NCBI GenBank assembly: GCA_050744165.1
Contig: JBOGGN010000154.1
Location: 1-13,135, forward strand
DNA length: 13,135 nucleotides
Source of the DNA: JBOGGN01 sp050744165
Lineage (GTDB): Bacteria; Actinomycetota; Acidimicrobiia; Acidimicrobiales; Palsa-688
Direction: 5' to 3'
In this document: positions 11,811 to 13,135 of the stretch, one piece after another
How positions within the stretch are numbered: position 1 is the first letter of the stretch
Layout of the letters: every line of letters starts with the position of its first letter
Program-made: the position numbers and the translations under genes
Notes under the pieces: model-generated
The model's database searches: none
What the model was told of the DNA's origin: nothing
What the model saw: the letters and a program-made list of their open reading frames with translations, nothing else

Positions 11811-13054
11811 TACCGGGGAAAGACGGCGAAGAAATCCCTGCTGAACGGCTGCAGGTAATGGCTGGGAGCGAAGTTCATGCCGCTCAGCACGTTGTTCCCC
11901 TGTGTGATGGGGCCCGGAACAGCATCGCCCACGTGGGCGAAGGTGGCGAACGACACCCATTCCGGGTTGATGTCGAGCTCCATGGCCCGCAGCGATCCGG
12001 CCGCCACCAGAATCTGGGCCAGCGCCAGCGGAGTAAGGCTGGGGCCGCCCACGTAGACCAGGTCTCCACCAGCGGTGATGCCGGCGCCGGAGCGCCAGGT
12101 GGCGGCCACGCCGCCAAGCGTTGCCCCCCAGGCGGATGGGACTGAAGCGGACGGAACAGGGGTGCTGTTGTCAACCAGGAGCGGCAGGTTCTGGCGCACC
12201 GCCTGCACGCCGGGGCCGGGCCCGACATCACGACCCCACTGGCCCACGTTGACCGTGCCGTCGGCGTTGATCACAAGCGATGCCGCCCCCGGTTGCAACG
12301 GCATGGCGGTCATGCCGTCGTCGTACCAGCCGGTGTGGTAGTCGGCGATCATGAAGCCGCTGTTGAAGGCGGCCAGCAGGTCCTGCTGCTGATCGGGCGG
12401 CACCGCAGACTTTTCCGTCCACGGGCCCGGCGGCTCATTGGTGCCCGCGTAGAGGACCACGTGGGTGGTCTCGGCATTCATCCAGGCGACGACGGCCGGT
12501 GGAACCCCGCCACCCACGGTCACCTCGGCGACGTAAATCGAGTAGCCGCTGTCCGTCGGATCGCCGGCGGGCTGCCAGGGACCGGTCCCGTTCACCGGCG
12601 AACCGAGCGCCGGAAGCGAGCCCGCTGCCGTCGGGCCGACCACCGGAGGAGGACTGGTGGGCCCTGGCGGAAGAGGCAGGGTCGTCTGTTGAGGAAGGCT
12701 ACGCAGCGGCGTGACCGCCTTGGTGTGCGCCACGACCGTCGTCGAGCTGGAAGCCGCCGATGAGGTCGCTTGGGAGCCGGTCGATGTTGATCTCGAACCG
12801 GCCGCGGTCGACTTGGACCCCGTCGTGGTCGATCCGGAACCGAGTGAGGTCGATGTCGCAGCGGTCGAGATCGACCTCGAAGACGCCGTAGGTGCCGTGG
12901 CCGCCAGGGTGGTACGGGTGCCGGCCACGGTGGGGTGGCCGCCGGCGCAGGCCCCCGAGACCAAGGCCACGATCCCGCCGAGCAGCGCCACCCTCCAACG
13001 AGCGGCTCCGCAGGCCCTGGCCCCCGGGCGCGTCGGCGTCGATCGCCGGGTCAA
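11810..13054 (-). CDS. Exported protein with phosphodiester glycosidase (NAGPA-like, PF09992) domain
   Basis: 414 aa from TTG 13054. The N-terminus is strongly basic, followed by a hydrophobic stretch (22-35) ending VSGAC (Cys36); the box is not the usual LxxC, so lipoprotein or secreted are both possible. A Ser/Thr/Gly linker (about 43-110) and a Pro-rich part (115-142) lead to the catalytic domain (about 155-414): AFNSGFMIADYHTGWY (229-244), SLVINADGTVNVGQWG (259-274), RQNLPLLVDN (287-296), TWRSGAGITAGGDLVYVGG (319-337) and RAMELDINPEW (356-366). The family includes the human uncovering enzyme and bacterial wall-glycan enzymes that split sugar phosphodiesters; the substrate here is unknown. 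The TTG overlaps the upstream stop (TTGA), which supports this start, although the frame itself is open to the window edge. Confidence 0.82.
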   Translation of the reverse strand: MTRRSTPTRPGARACGAARWRVALLGGIVALVSGACAGGHPTVAGTRTTLAATAPTASSRSISTAATSTSLGSGSTTTGSKSTAAGSRSTSTGSQATSSAASSSTTVVAHTKAVTPLRSLPQQTTLPLPPGPTSPPPVVGPTAAGSLPALGSPVNGTGPWQPAGDPTDSGYSIYVAEVTVGGGVPPAVVAWMNAETTHVVLYAGTNEPPGPWTEKSAVPPDQQQDLLAAFNSGFMIADYHTGWYDDGMTAMPLQPGAASLVINADGTVNVGQWGRDVGPGPGVQAVRQNLPLLVDNSTPVPSASVPSAWGATLGGVAATWRSGAGITAGGDLVYVGGPSLTPLALAQILVAAGSLRAMELDINPEWVSFATFAHVGDAVPGPITQGNNVLSGMNFAPSHYLQPFSRDFFAVFPR

Positions 13055-13135
13055 AACGGCATCCGCCGGAAGAGCGACCGGGGCAGGTGGCGCATCACCA
13101 CCATGATCCAGCGCATGGCGCCCGGAACCCAGACC
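13051..13135 (-). CDS. C-terminal end of an upstream gene, possibly an SDR (5' end outside window)
   Basis: On the - strand a frame open at the right edge runs to TGA at 13053-13051 and ends with about 27 residues, including VPGAMRWIMVVMRHLPRSLF and then RRMPF. The amphipathic, basic 'vP..mr.......LPr.lfrrm' tail resembles the C-terminus of many actinobacterial short-chain dehydrogenases; the SDR at 2836-3744 has a similar WVRTLQWLPRG stretch. The stop shares four bases (TTGA) with the start of the phosphodiester-glycosidase gene, so they are likely co-transcribed. Too little is present for a firm family call. Confidence 0.45.
   Translation of the reverse strand, partial: VWVPGAMRWIMVVMRHLPRSLFRRMPF

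Noticed and set aside
12711..13106. + strand frame with acidic repeats (VDLEP, VDLDP) opposite the Ser/Thr linker
   Set aside because: It is the reverse reading of the Ser/Thr/Gly-rich linker of the - strand exported protein; no start context or family.
1..13135. CRISPR arrays, tRNA or rRNA genes, insertion sequences, prophage genes
   Set aside because: No spaced repeat array, cloverleaf, transposase motif or phage structural gene was seen in any frame. The tandem repeats present are coding or very short.

Overview
The window is GC-rich, roughly 70% by eye. Genes are packed in short operons with ATGA/TTGA stop-start overlaps, GTG/TTG starts are common, and some transcripts look leaderless. 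With a TetR/Baeyer-Villiger monooxygenase/SDR catabolic cluster, lipoproteins with Ser/Thr-rich linkers and a CX2HX2C ferredoxin, this fits an actinobacterium (Mycobacteriales-like or Acidimicrobiia-like). The genus cannot be read from the sequence.

Left third (1-3744, + strand): an operon of a TetR-family regulator (only its C-terminus is present), a single-chain fusion of a type I Baeyer-Villiger monooxygenase (BVMO) with an alpha/beta-hydrolase, and a short-chain dehydrogenase (SDR). Together they could take a secondary alcohol to a ketone (SDR), to an ester or lactone (BVMO) and to alcohol plus acid (hydrolase). That pathway is inferred from the domains; the substrate is unknown.

3745-5169: a foldable gene-free segment, then a vapBC toxin-antitoxin pair behind an AT-rich promoter/operator that probably gives a leaderless mRNA. 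A two-helix membrane microprotein follows on the - strand, then a perfect 32-bp palindrome.

5170-6436 (- strand): a small coiled-coil protein and a PF00756-type esterase. Their operon diverges from the next one with only 6 bp between start codons.

6443-10035 (+ strand): a redox operon of five tightly spaced genes: an exported Ser/Thr/Gly/Ala-repeat protein, an ApbE-like FMN transferase, a di-haem ferric-reductase-like membrane protein, a stand-alone NuoF-like NADH/FMN/Fe-S protein that lacks one cluster cysteine, and a CX2HX2C ferredoxin. The natural reading is a NADH -> FMN/Fe-S -> ferredoxin -> transmembrane haem path ending outside the membrane, possibly on a flavinylated exported protein. 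This is the best candidate in the window for a poorly described system.

10138-13135: a leaderless HAD-IB phosphatase followed closely by a lipoprotein alpha/beta-hydrolase (+ strand), convergent with a phosphodiester-glycosidase-domain exported protein (- strand). That gene is coupled by a TTGA overlap to a gene that runs off the right edge. I see no tRNA, rRNA, CRISPR array, insertion sequence or phage gene.
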